From NCBI RefSeq assembly GCF_009296165.1, contig NZ_VUAZ01000014.1, positions 1 to 55,216 of the forward strand: 55,216 nt of DNA. The letters are read 5' to 3'. Origin of the DNA: Pseudomonas kitaguniensis (lineage in GTDB: Bacteria; Pseudomonadota; Gammaproteobacteria; Pseudomonadales; Pseudomonadaceae). The notes under the pieces were generated by a model, which was given only the letters and a program-made list of their open reading frames with translations, ran no database searches and was not told the DNA's origin. The translations under genes and the position numbers were made by a program. Shown piece by piece: positions 1 through 8,450 of the stretch (its first letter is position 1; every line of letters starts with the position of its first letter).

Positions 1-137
1 CCCGTTTGATATTGATTCGATGATCTGAACCCACACAGAACGCCGGTTTTTTTGAGGTATTTGCTCGCACGAACAGCATCAATCAAATCGGCGTTCCAGT
101 TTGCGTCTTCGCCGAAATTGCGTGAAGAACCCTTTTT

Positions 138-788
138 TCACGCCGTATTCGGCTCAGGTGGTTGGGTTCTGATCGCCGCCTCGACCCGCGCCAGATACGT
201 ATCAAACCGCGCCACCAGGTCTACCTGCTCGGGAAACCGCAGCCACTGGATCTGCAAGCCATCCATCATGGCGAGGATCTCCTCGACCAGCCCCGCCAAG
301 TCAACATCCCCGCGTACTTCGCCCATCGCCACCAAGTCAGCGAACTGCCCGCGCAGGCGCCGCTGAATGCCCGCATAACGTTCCTGAAACCAGGCCCAGG
401 CAGGTTGGGTGTCGAGCAAGCTTTCGGCGTTTAAAATCGTGAAGGCCCGCACCACCCCCGGCGCGGTTGCGTTTGAGCGGTTGATCGCGCGCAGGCTGCC
501 CAGCAACCCTGTCAGTGACTTCTCGGCCCGCACTTGATCGGCAATGCGTTGATTAACTTCGTCGCGACGTTGCAGCACGCCCATCAGTAATGAAATTTTG
601 CTTGGAAAATGATGCAGCAGGCCGGCCACGGAAATGCCGGCAATGGCCGCCACTTGGGCCACTGACGCACCGCTGTAACCTTCGAGGGAAAAGACCTGCA
701 AGGCTGCGTCCAGCAGCTCTTCGCGGCGTTTTTCACCTTTGGGCGCACGGCGAGTCTTGATCGGCGCAGGCGCGAGTGGATCGGTCAT
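138..788 (-). CDS. TetR/AcrR family transcriptional regulator
   Basis: 216-residue regulator. The N-terminal helix-turn-helix is clear: KRREELLDAALQVFSLEGY followed by ASVAQVAAIAGISVAGLLHHF, the usual TetR DNA-binding layout. The rest is a helical ligand-binding domain with no recognisable ligand signature. The open frame reaches upstream to 884, but ATG at 788 is chosen because the TetR domain begins soon after it and the longer version would run into the preceding LacI gene. It lies 65 bp downstream of that gene on the same strand, so the two regulators may be co-transcribed. Family call is firm; the target is unknown, though the divergent organosulfur-type cluster is the obvious candidate. 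Confidence 0.88.
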   Translation of the reverse strand: MTDPLAPAPIKTRRAPKGEKRREELLDAALQVFSLEGYSGASVAQVAAIAGISVAGLLHHFPSKISLLMGVLQRRDEVNQRIADQVRAEKSLTGLLGSLRAINRSNATAPGVVRAFTILNAESLLDTQPAWAWFQERYAGIQRRLRGQFADLVAMGEVRGDVDLAGLVEEILAMMDGLQIQWLRFPEQVDLVARFDTYLARVEAAIRTQPPEPNTA

Positions 789-853
789 GGAAAAGTCCTT
801 TTTTGGGGCAGGCCTGCACCGTATCCAAATTGACCAAGCGCCGCAAATAAACC

Positions 854-1894
854 TCAGGTGCTCTCGCGCTCGATCAAGCGGCATTCGAGCAGGTTCAAGC
901 GCTGCACGTCATCCTGCAGCGGCAATACGCCAAGGCTTTGCAGCACGCGGGTTGCCGCGAGCACACCGATCTCCAGCGCAGGCGGCTTGATGGTGCTGAG
1001 GCTCGGCAGGAGCATTTCGGCAAACGGGTAATCACCAAAGCCGAGCACCGCGCAGTCTTGCGGGATGTTCAGCCCGGCACGCTGCCCGGCCAGCAAGCCA
1101 CCGGCCGCCAGGTTGTCGTTGGCGAAGATGATTGCATCCGGCGGCGTGGCATCGGCCATCAACGCTTGCATCGCTTGTTTGCCCGCTTCGAACGGCGCGT
1201 GCTCGGCGTTTGGCACGAATACCCAAGGCTGCAAACCCAGCGCGGTAACGGTCGCGGCATAACCATCACGCCGCTCCAGCGCGCTGAAGTCGCCGGCCAC
1301 GCTGTTCTGCACGAAAGCGATGCGCCGGTAGCCCTTGCCATGCAGATAACGCGCGGCGGTGACGCCCACCTCATAATGCGAAAAACCGATCTGCAGTGGC
1401 TCACGCTCGGGCACGTAGTCCCAGGTTTCGACCACCGGAATATCCACTTCTGCGATCATCTTTTCAGTGCCGGCGCTGTGGAAGCGGCTAGTGAGTACCA
1501 GCGCCGCAGGCGACCAACCGAGGAACGCGCGCACCGCGCTTTCTTCCTGCTCGACGCTGAAGTAGCTCGAAGCCAACAGCAATTGATAGCCATGGCGGCT
1601 GAGCGTGTCGCTGAAACCCTGAAGCGTGTTGGCAAAGATCGGCCCGGAAATGTTCGGGATCACCATCGCGACGATTCTGCCGCGCGCCGACGCCAGCCCA
1701 CCGGCCACCAGGTTGGGCACATAACCCAGCTCGGCGACCACGGCCGCAATGCGTTGGCGCCGCTGCGGCGAGACCTGCTCCGGCTGGTTGAAGTAGCGCG
1801 ACACGGTGATCGCCGACACGCCGGCCTGCCGCGCCACGGTGCTGAGGGTGACACGGCCTGCGCCACGGCGTTTGCGCGGTTTGTCTTCGCTCAA
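854..1894 (-). CDS. LacI family transcriptional regulator
   Basis: 346 residues with a LacI N-terminal helix-turn-helix (VTLSTVARQAGVSAITVSRYF, about residues 15-35, then a hinge near VPNLVAGGLASARG) and a periplasmic-binding-protein-like effector domain starting at RIVAMVIPNISGPIFA. The sequence resembles the GntR/gluconate branch of the family, but the effector cannot be named. It is divergent from the TonB receptor gene, and the 206-bp gap holds the perfect palindrome TGTTAGCGCTAACA (1981-1994), a typical LacI-family operator. I infer that it represses the divergent cluster and possibly itself. Confidence 0.9.
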   Translation of the reverse strand: MSEDKPRKRRGAGRVTLSTVARQAGVSAITVSRYFNQPEQVSPQRRQRIAAVVAELGYVPNLVAGGLASARGRIVAMVIPNISGPIFANTLQGFSDTLSRHGYQLLLASSYFSVEQEESAVRAFLGWSPAALVLTSRFHSAGTEKMIAEVDIPVVETWDYVPEREPLQIGFSHYEVGVTAARYLHGKGYRRIAFVQNSVAGDFSALERRDGYAATVTALGLQPWVFVPNAEHAPFEAGKQAMQALMADATPPDAIIFANDNLAAGGLLAGQRAGLNIPQDCAVLGFGDYPFAEMLLPSLSTIKPPALEIGVLAATRVLQSLGVLPLQDDVQRLNLLECRLIEREST

Positions 1895-1945
1895 GGGACA
1901 GTCCTGCTAGAAACAAAAAAGAATATAGGACTAATTTTTTAGTAT

Positions 1946-1975
1946 TTGACGCTCTAAACCAGACCTACCAATAAT
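1946..1975 (+). promoter_or_regulatory. Candidate sigma-70 promoter of the TonB receptor operon
   Basis: TTGACG (1946-1951), an 18-bp spacer and AATAAT (1970-1975) read towards the TonB receptor gene. The spacing is acceptable and the -35 is strong. The operator palindrome begins 5 bp after the -10, so it would cover the transcription start. Prediction by eye only. Confidence 0.45.
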
Positions 1976-1980
1976 GCCGA

Positions 1981-1994
1981 TGTTAGCGCTAACA
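1981..1994. promoter_or_regulatory. LacI-family operator palindrome
   Basis: TGTTAGCGCTAACA is a perfect 14-bp palindrome with the central CG step typical of LacI/GntR-family operators. It lies between the divergent LacI gene and the TonB receptor gene, just downstream of a candidate -10. A weaker inverted repeat, ACTAA-TTTT-TTAGT (1930-1943), sits closer to the LacI gene. Confidence 0.65.
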
Positions 1995-2100
1995 AAGCGC
2001 GTTGTCTGCTACTCGCTCGAGCGAATGCCCAAGACAGTCACACAGGCGCTGACGGTCGCAGAACCGCAGCGGATCAGGGCATTTTTTGAACGGGCACAGC

Positions 2101-4293
2101 ATGCACAATTTTCCACGTCACACTCATTTATTGCTTCTGGCCGGCCTGACCGCACTCCCGCTGCCGGGCGCATTTGCCGCCGATGAGCCGGAACTCACGC
2201 TCAAGCCGGTCACCGTCACGGCCACCCGCCGCGAAGAGTCGCTGCAAAAAGTGCCGGTGGCGGTGTCGGTACTCGATGGCGAACAACTGGAGCGCGACAA
2301 CCGCACCGGCGTGGCGAGCATCGCGCAACAGGTGCCGTCGCTAAATTTTCGCACCGGCGCGTCGAACAAGGACACGTCGTTGTTCGTGCGCGGCGTGGGC
2401 ACCATTTCCACCTCCCCCGGCGTCGAGCCGACCGTGGCCACCGTGATCGACGGCGTGGTGTATGCGCGCCCCGGCCAGGCCACCCTCGACCTGCTGGACC
2501 TGGAACGCATCGAAGTATTGCGTGGCCCGCAAGGCACACTGTTCGGCAAGAACGCGTCGGCCGGTGTGCTGAACATCACCAGCAAAGCGCCTACCGCCGA
2601 GACCCATGGTTATATCGACCAGTCGTACTACAGCGGCAATGAAAGCCGTACCCGTTTCGGCATCGGCGGCAGCTTGGTGCCGGACGTGCTCAAGGGCTCG
2701 ATCAGCACCTTGTTCGGCAGCTATGACGGCAATGTCGACAACAAAAACAACGGCCAGGAGGTCAACGGCTACAACCACAAGGGTATCCGCGGCAAATTGG
2801 AATTCACCCCCAATGACGACGTGAAGCTGACCCTGATCGCCGACTACATGCAGTCGCACGACGACGCACCGAACGGTGTGGTCAGCAAGTCGCTGAGCCC
2901 GGCGTTCAGCAACGCACTGAGCCCGGTGCGGGCGTCCAGCGACAACCGCGCTATCAACACCGACACGCGTAGCCATGTCGAAGACACCAACAAGGGCTTG
3001 TCCGCCCAGCTTGACTGGAACCTCGGTGACTACACCCTGACCTCGATCACCGCCTGGCGGGGCTGGGACAACACGCAGTACCAGGACGGCGACCGTCTCG
3101 GCAGCGTGACCGCAGCCTTCCCCGGCACCGCCGACAAGGGTGATTTGGCGTTCGACCAGTACTCCCAGGAAGTGCGCCTGGCGTCGCCCAAAGGTGAGTT
3201 TCTGGAATACGTCGGTGGCCTGTTCTACATGCACGGCAAGGACCAGGAAACCTACCAGCGCACGCTCACTACCACCACGCGCACCGACCGTGGCATTGCC
3301 GACTACAGCACCACCAGCGACAGTTACGCCGCGTTCGGCGAGACCACGCTGAATTTCACCTCGCGCTTTCGCGGCATCGCCGGCCTGCGCTATACCCACG
3401 ATGACCTGAAATACGACCACAGCCGCGTATCTACCTCCGCCACCACGGTCAGCGGCATTCAACCGGCCACCAGCAGCTCGGGCTCGGTGGATGAAGACGG
3501 CTGGTCGGGCCGACTCGGCGTGCAATATGACATCAGCGACACCATCACCAGCTACCTGACCTATTCGCGCGGCTACAAAGGCCCTGCGTACAACGTGTTT
3601 TTCAACATGCAGCCGCGCGACACCGACGCGCTCAAGCCAGAGACTTCCAACACCTGGGAAGCCGGCATCAAAGCCACCGCCTGGAACAATCGCCTGACCA
3701 CCAACCTTGCGGTATTCCACAGCGACTACGACAACTACCAGGCCAACTTTTTCGACACCGTCGCCGGCCAAGTGGTGACGCGCCTGATCAACGCCGGCAG
3801 CGTCAGCACTGAAGGCGTCGAGCTGGATTACGCGTTGCAGGCCACCCAGCAACTCAAGCTCTCCGGCGCCCTTGCCTACACCCGTGCGCGCATCGACGAG
3901 TTCGCCTGCCCGCCAGGCGCGGCGTCTACGTGCAACGTGAATGGCAAGCCGCTGCCCTACAGCCCGGACTGGAAAAGCTACGTGCGCGCCGACTACAGTA
4001 TCCCGCTGGATAACGGCCTGGACATCGAACTGGGCACCGACTACAGCTGGCAGAGCGAGGTGCAATACGACATCAGCCAGAACCTGGACACCCAACAAGG
4101 CGCCTACGGCATCTGGAATGCCAGCGTGGCCCTGGCCGACTACAACAATGGCTGGCGTGTGGCGCTGCTGGCGAAGAACCTCGCCGACAAGTCCTACTCA
4201 CCCATGCTGGCCACCGGCGGCAACTCTATCTACCGCGCCGTACCGCGTGACGATGAGCGTTACTTCGGCGTGCAACTGCGCAAGGATTTTTAA
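2101..4293 (+). CDS. TonB-dependent outer-membrane receptor
   Basis: 730 residues. A signal peptide (MHNFPRHTHLLLLAGLTALPLPGAFA) precedes the TonB-box/plug region (VTVTATRREESLQKVPVAVSV), the plug motifs RGVGT and LRGPQGTLFGKNASAGVLN, and a beta barrel ending in a C-terminal phenylalanine (QLRKDF). ATG at 2101 is preferred over an upstream TTG at 2086 because it starts the signal peptide. It is 2 bp from the monooxygenase gene. Its barrel is of the broad Fiu/CirA and sulfate-ester type rather than a classical siderophore receptor, and the context (flavin monooxygenase, SsuA-like protein) suggests an organosulfur substrate. Substrate is inference. Confidence 0.9.
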   Translation: MHNFPRHTHLLLLAGLTALPLPGAFAADEPELTLKPVTVTATRREESLQKVPVAVSVLDGEQLERDNRTGVASIAQQVPSLNFRTGASNKDTSLFVRGVGTISTSPGVEPTVATVIDGVVYARPGQATLDLLDLERIEVLRGPQGTLFGKNASAGVLNITSKAPTAETHGYIDQSYYSGNESRTRFGIGGSLVPDVLKGSISTLFGSYDGNVDNKNNGQEVNGYNHKGIRGKLEFTPNDDVKLTLIADYMQSHDDAPNGVVSKSLSPAFSNALSPVRASSDNRAINTDTRSHVEDTNKGLSAQLDWNLGDYTLTSITAWRGWDNTQYQDGDRLGSVTAAFPGTADKGDLAFDQYSQEVRLASPKGEFLEYVGGLFYMHGKDQETYQRTLTTTTRTDRGIADYSTTSDSYAAFGETTLNFTSRFRGIAGLRYTHDDLKYDHSRVSTSATTVSGIQPATSSSGSVDEDGWSGRLGVQYDISDTITSYLTYSRGYKGPAYNVFFNMQPRDTDALKPETSNTWEAGIKATAWNNRLTTNLAVFHSDYDNYQANFFDTVAGQVVTRLINAGSVSTEGVELDYALQATQQLKLSGALAYTRARIDEFACPPGAASTCNVNGKPLPYSPDWKSYVRADYSIPLDNGLDIELGTDYSWQSEVQYDISQNLDTQQGAYGIWNASVALADYNNGWRVALLAKNLADKSYSPMLATGGNSIYRAVPRDDERYFGVQLRKDF

Positions 4294-4295
4294 GC

Positions 4296-5627
4296 ATGAG
4301 CCGTCAACTGAAACTCGGCGCCTTTCTGATGGCCACCGGGCACCACGTCGCCGCCTGGCGCCACCCGGACGTGCCGGCGAATGCCGGGTTGGATTTCGCC
4401 CACTACAAGCACTTGGCGCACGTCGCCGAAGCGGCCAGGTTTGATGCGCTGTTCGTGGCTGACAGCATCGCCGCCGCCACCGGCGACGTCGCCAGCCACA
4501 TGGCGCGCTCGGACCACTTTGAGCCGCTCACCTTGCTCTCGGCGCTCAGCGCGGTGACGGACCACATCGGCCTGATCGCCACCGCCACCACCACCTACAA
4601 CGAGCCCTACCACGTGGCGCGCAAATTCGCCTCGCTGGATCACTTGTCCGGCGGGCGCGCGGGCTGGAACCTGGTGACCTCGGACAACGCCGCCGAAGCG
4701 CAGAATTTTGGCCGCGATGAACACCTCGGCCACGGCGAACGCTACACCCGCGCGCGGGAATTTCATCAGGTGGTGACGGGGCTGTGGGACAGTTGGCAAG
4801 ACGACGCGTTTGTGCGCGACAAGGCCAGCGGCCGCTACTACGACCCGGCGAAACGGCATGTGCTGGATCACGTCGGCGAACACTTCCGGGTCAAAGGCCC
4901 GCTGAACGTCGCGCGCTCGCCGCAGGGCCAGCCGGTGATCGTGCAGGCCGGTTCTTCAGAAGCCGGCCGTGAGTTGGCGGCGCAGACCGCCGAAGTGGTG
5001 TTTACCGCGCAAACCTCGTTGGCCAACGCGCAGGCGTTTTACGCCGACATCAAGGGCCGTCTGGGCCAGTACGGGCGTGAGGCCGATTCGCTGAAAATAA
5101 TGCCCGGCGTGTTTGTCGTGGTCGGGCACACCGAGGCACAGGCACAGGCAAAGTTCGACGCGTTCCAGCAACTGGTGGAGCCCGCAGTGGGCGTGGCCTT
5201 GCTGGGCCGCATGCTGGGCAATTTTGACCTGTCCGGCTACCCGCTCGACGGGCCGCTGCCGGCGCTGCCATTGACCGACAGCGGCCAGCGCAGCCGCCAA
5301 CAACTGCTCAGCGAGTTGGCGGACCGCGAGCAACTGACGCTGGCGCAATTGGGTCGGCGGATTGCCGGCGGGCGCGGGCATTACAGCCTGATTGGCACGC
5401 CTGCGCAGATCGCCGACGAGTTGCAGCGCTGGTTTGAAAACGGCGCCGCCGATGGCTTCAATATCCTCGTGCCGCACCTGCCGGGCGGGCTTGAGGACTT
5501 TGCGCAGTGGGTGGTGCCCGAATTACAACGCCGCGGCCTGTTCCGCACCGAATACACCGGCAGCACGCTGCGCGAAAACCTCGGTTTGGCGCGCCCGAAA
5601 AATCGTTTTAAAGAGGTACAGCCATGA
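4296..5627 (+). CDS. LLM-class flavin-dependent monooxygenase (NtaA/SnaA/DszA type)
   Basis: 443 residues, the usual length for the FMNH2-dependent NtaA/SnaA/SoxA(DszA) branch of luciferase-like monooxygenases. Typical stretches are KLGAFLMATGHHVAAWRHP at the N-terminus, DHLSGGRAGWNLVTS around residue 115-130, and QPVIVQAGSSEAGRELAA in the middle. Such enzymes need reduced flavin from a separate reductase, which is not present here. The gene follows the TonB receptor by 2 bp and its stop overlaps the next start (ATGA), so it is translationally coupled. Likely role is oxidative cleavage of an imported sulfur or nitrogen compound; the substrate cannot be read from sequence. Confidence 0.9.
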   Translation: MSRQLKLGAFLMATGHHVAAWRHPDVPANAGLDFAHYKHLAHVAEAARFDALFVADSIAAATGDVASHMARSDHFEPLTLLSALSAVTDHIGLIATATTTYNEPYHVARKFASLDHLSGGRAGWNLVTSDNAAEAQNFGRDEHLGHGERYTRAREFHQVVTGLWDSWQDDAFVRDKASGRYYDPAKRHVLDHVGEHFRVKGPLNVARSPQGQPVIVQAGSSEAGRELAAQTAEVVFTAQTSLANAQAFYADIKGRLGQYGREADSLKIMPGVFVVVGHTEAQAQAKFDAFQQLVEPAVGVALLGRMLGNFDLSGYPLDGPLPALPLTDSGQRSRQQLLSELADREQLTLAQLGRRIAGGRGHYSLIGTPAQIADELQRWFENGAADGFNILVPHLPGGLEDFAQWVVPELQRRGLFRTEYTGSTLRENLGLARPKNRFKEVQP

Positions 5628-6556
5628 AAATCCCCGCGCTGTTGCTGGCCCTGCTGGCCGTGACGCACACCGCACTCGCGGCCGACCCGGCCGCCCTGCG
5701 TATCGGCTACCAGAAAGGCTCAATCGCCTTGGTGCTCGCCAAGGAACATGGCCTGCTGGAAAAACGCTTCCCGCAGACCGCGGTGAAATGGGTTGAATTC
5801 CCCGCCGGTCCACAGATGCTCGAAGCCCTCAACGTGGGCGCGCTGGATGTGGGCTCGACCGGCGACATCCCTCCCCTGTTCGCCCAAGCCGCCGGTGCCG
5901 ACCTTGTGTACATCGGCGCCGAACCGCCCAAACCGACTGCGGAAACGATACTGGTGCGCAACGACAGCCCGCTGCATTCGGTCGCGGACCTTAAGGGCAA
6001 AAAAGTCGCTTTTCAGAAAGGCTCCAGCTCCCACAACGTGATCCTGCGGGCGCTGAATAAAGCTGGCCTGAGTTACAAGGATATTCAGCCGGTGTACTTG
6101 CCGCCCGCGGATGCACGGGCCGCGTTTGAGCAAGGCAGCGTCGATGCCTGGGCGATCTGGGAGCCCTATTCGTCACTCGCCTTGAGCCAAAGCCCGAGCC
6201 GTGTGCTGGCCAATGGCGAAGGCTTGGGGTTGTCGGGGCCGGTGTATACCGCACGGCGCGAGTATGCCCAGGCCAATGGCGTATTTATCCACGACGTGCT
6301 GGATGAACTCAGCGCCGCTGAAGCCCTCACGCGTAGCCAGCGTGACGACAGCCTCAAGGTACTCACAGGGTTTATGGGCCTGCCCGCCGAGGTCATTGCG
6401 CGCTATATGGATAACCGCCCGCCATCGCCGATCCTGCCGATTGACGACACGATCATCCAGGCGCAACAGGCGACGGCCGATCTGTTTTACCAGAACCGGT
6501 TACTGCCCAAGCAGATCGAGGTGAAAAAGGCGGTGTGGAGAGCCCAGGGCAACTGA
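5624..6556 (+). CDS. SsuA-like aliphatic sulfonate ABC transporter binding protein
   Basis: 310 residues with a signal peptide (MKIPALLLALLAVTHTALAA) and the periplasmic-binding fold of the SsuA/TauA family: LRIGYQKGSIALVLAKEHGLLEKRF, then GALDVGSTGDIPPLFAQAAG and DLKGKKVAFQKGSSSHN. Its start overlaps the monooxygenase stop by 4 bp. No permease or ATPase gene accompanies it, so it must borrow membrane components encoded elsewhere. With the TonB receptor and the monooxygenase it outlines a route from outer membrane to periplasm to oxidation. The specific ligand is unknown. Confidence 0.88.
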   Translation: MKIPALLLALLAVTHTALAADPAALRIGYQKGSIALVLAKEHGLLEKRFPQTAVKWVEFPAGPQMLEALNVGALDVGSTGDIPPLFAQAAGADLVYIGAEPPKPTAETILVRNDSPLHSVADLKGKKVAFQKGSSSHNVILRALNKAGLSYKDIQPVYLPPADARAAFEQGSVDAWAIWEPYSSLALSQSPSRVLANGEGLGLSGPVYTARREYAQANGVFIHDVLDELSAAEALTRSQRDDSLKVLTGFMGLPAEVIARYMDNRPPSPILPIDDTIIQAQQATADLFYQNRLLPKQIEVKKAVWRAQGN

Positions 6557-6565
6557 GATTCAACG

Positions 6566-6652
6566 GTGGGAGTGGGCTTGCTCGCGATAGCGGTGTGTCA
6601 GATAAGTATTTTTCAACTGACACACCGCCATCGCGAGCAAGCCCGTTCCCAC
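6566..6652. repeat. REP-like paired inverted repeat
   Basis: GTGGGA...GCTTGCTCGCGATAGCGGTGTGTCA is mirrored by TGACACACCGCCATCGCGAGCAAGC...TCCCAC, giving an 87-bp near-palindrome with a short AT-rich centre. It sits between two convergent genes, and could work as a bidirectional terminator or mRNA stabiliser. Relatives lie at 50152-50236 and, truncated, at the right end. Confidence 0.85.
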
Positions 6653-6676
6653 AAAAAGCGCTTTTGATCCAACCAC

Positions 6677-7477
6677 TTAACAGTGTTCGGCCTGCGGTCG
6701 GGTGCTTTTCTCTACGAGGCACATCGGGGTGCCGGCCACCGGTTCAAGCATGATCCGCACCTGCACATCGAATACCTGACGCATCAGCTCGGCACTGATC
6801 ACCGCCGCCGGTGCGCCATCGGCGACCAGCTTGCCGGCGTGCATCACTGCCAGGTGGTCGGCGTAGCGGCAGGCCTGGTTAATGTCGTGCAACACGGTAA
6901 TCACGGTTTTGCCTTCGGCGGCCAGTTCGCGCATCAGGTCGAGCAGTTCAACCTGGTGGCTGATGTCGAGGTACGTGGTCGGTTCATCGAGCAACACCAC
7001 CGGCGCATTCTGCGCCAATACCATCGCCAGCCACGCGCGCTGGCGCTGGCCACCGGACAAGTCCGCCAGCGCCCGGTCGGCCAGCGTGTCCAGCTCCAGG
7101 CGCTGCATGGCTTGGGTCACATGGGCTTGATCACTGCCACTCAGGCGCCCCCACAATGAGTTATGCGGGCTGCGGCCGTACGCGACCAACTGGCGCACGC
7201 TGACACCTTCGGGCACGGGCAGCACCTGCGGCAAAAACGCAATCTGCTGGGCTAACTGGCGGGCCGACAGGCTGGCGTAAGCTTGACCTTGCAGGGTCAG
7301 TTCGCCCTGCGTGGGCTTTAGAATGCGCGCGAACGCCTTGAGCAAGGTCGACTTGCCGCACCCGTTCGGCCCGATCAACGCAGTGACTTGCCCCGGCGGC
7401 GGCGCAAACGACAAACCTTGCACGATGCGCGTGGCGCCGTAGCCAATGTCGAGTTGATGCGCCTTTAGAATACTCAT
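6677..7477 (-). CDS. fecE: Ferric-chelate ABC transporter ATP-binding protein FecE-like
   Basis: 266 residues with Walker A GPNGCGKST, ABC signature LSGGQRQRAW, Walker B VVLLDEPTTYLD and the switch histidine in VITVLHDINQA. It is the cytoplasmic ATPase of a FecBCDE-type importer. The frame extends upstream to 7528, but ATG at 7477 (MSILKAHQLDIGYG) is where homology to the family begins and it leaves 4 bp to the permease stop. Last gene of the fec-like set; it converges on the SsuA-like gene with a REP-like repeat in between. Confidence 0.92.
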   Translation of the reverse strand: MSILKAHQLDIGYGATRIVQGLSFAPPPGQVTALIGPNGCGKSTLLKAFARILKPTQGELTLQGQAYASLSARQLAQQIAFLPQVLPVPEGVSVRQLVAYGRSPHNSLWGRLSGSDQAHVTQAMQRLELDTLADRALADLSGGQRQRAWLAMVLAQNAPVVLLDEPTTYLDISHQVELLDLMRELAAEGKTVITVLHDINQACRYADHLAVMHAGKLVADGAPAAVISAELMRQVFDVQVRIMLEPVAGTPMCLVEKSTRPQAEHC

Positions 7478-7481
7478 GTCA

Positions 7482-8450
7482 TCAGCCCTTGAACCGTGCC
7501 AGCAACCAAAGAAAATACGGCGCACCAATCACCGCCGTGAGCACCCCCGCAGGGATTTCGCTGGGCGCGATCAACGTGCGCCCAAGGGTGTCGGCGAGTA
7601 CCAGCAACAACGCGCCAATCAGCATGGCGGCCGGCAGCAAGTACTGGTGATGCCCGCCTACCAGGCGGCGTGCCATGTGCGGCGCAACCAGGCCAATAAA
7701 ACCAATCGGCCCGATCACGCCCACGCCCAAGCTGGTGAGCAGCACCGCGCAGGCCATCGCCAGCCAGCGTGTGCGGCTCAGCGCGGTACCCAAGCTGTGG
7801 GCCGCTTCGTCGCCAAGGGCGATCAGGTTCAGCGGCTTGGCCAGGCACAGCCCCAACGGAATCAGCAGCAGAAACGGCAGCACCAGCACCACATGCTGCC
7901 AATTGCGGCTCCACAGGCTGCCGGTCAGCGCGAGCAACGCGGTGTTGATGTCCAGTGGGTGCGACAAAATCAGAAACTCGGTGACGCTGGACAAGGTCAC
8001 CGCAATCGCCACCCCCGACAGCGCAAAACGCACACCGGAGAAACTCACGCCGCTGTTATACAACACCAGCAGTAACGCCCCACCGGCGCCGCCGAGGCAG
8101 GCCACCAGTGGCAGCCAGGCAATCGGCAACTGCGGCCAACTGATGATCGCCACGGTCAGCGCCAGCCCTGCGCCTTGGCTCACACCGAGAATTTCCGGTG
8201 AGGCCAGCGGGTTACGAATCACTCCCTGCACAATCGCCCCGGCCAGGCCGAAAGCGCAGCCGGCGAGAATCGCAATCACGCTACGCGGCAGGCGATGGTT
8301 CCACACTTCAAAGTCGAGCGCGTCATGCGCCAACAGGCGCTCCAGCACCGTTGCAGGTTTGAGCCACAGCGTGCCGGCGCTGAGGCTGACAAAGGTCGCC
8401 ACCAGCAACAGACCGAGCAGCAGCCATAAGCGCAAGCGTGGCCGGCTCAT
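7482..8450 (-). CDS. fecD: Iron-chelate ABC transporter permease FecD-like
   Basis: 322 residues, strongly hydrophobic, of the FecCD/BtuC permease family (about ten membrane helices). The typical stretch GPIGFIGLVAPHMARRLVGGHH, the coupling region for the ATPase, is visible, as is RLPRSVIAILAGCAFGLAGAIVQGV near the N-terminus. It overlaps the preceding permease gene by 4 bp (ATGA), so translation is coupled and the two permeases form the heterodimeric channel. Confidence 0.9.
   Translation of the reverse strand: MSRPRLRLWLLLGLLLVATFVSLSAGTLWLKPATVLERLLAHDALDFEVWNHRLPRSVIAILAGCAFGLAGAIVQGVIRNPLASPEILGVSQGAGLALTVAIISWPQLPIAWLPLVACLGGAGGALLLVLYNSGVSFSGVRFALSGVAIAVTLSSVTEFLILSHPLDINTALLALTGSLWSRNWQHVVLVLPFLLLIPLGLCLAKPLNLIALGDEAAHSLGTALSRTRWLAMACAVLLTSLGVGVIGPIGFIGLVAPHMARRLVGGHHQYLLPAAMLIGALLLVLADTLGRTLIAPSEIPAGVLTAVIGAPYFLWLLARFKG

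Noticed and set aside
1..137. Possible gene end at the left edge
   Set aside because: No frame with recognisable protein reaches the edge; the TetR stop is at 138 and nothing further can be supported.
2341..4098. 585-residue open frame on the minus strand opposite the TonB receptor gene
   Set aside because: Composition (Val/Gly/Ala/His rich, no domain) is that of an antisense shadow of high-GC coding DNA; the plus-strand receptor is unmistakable.
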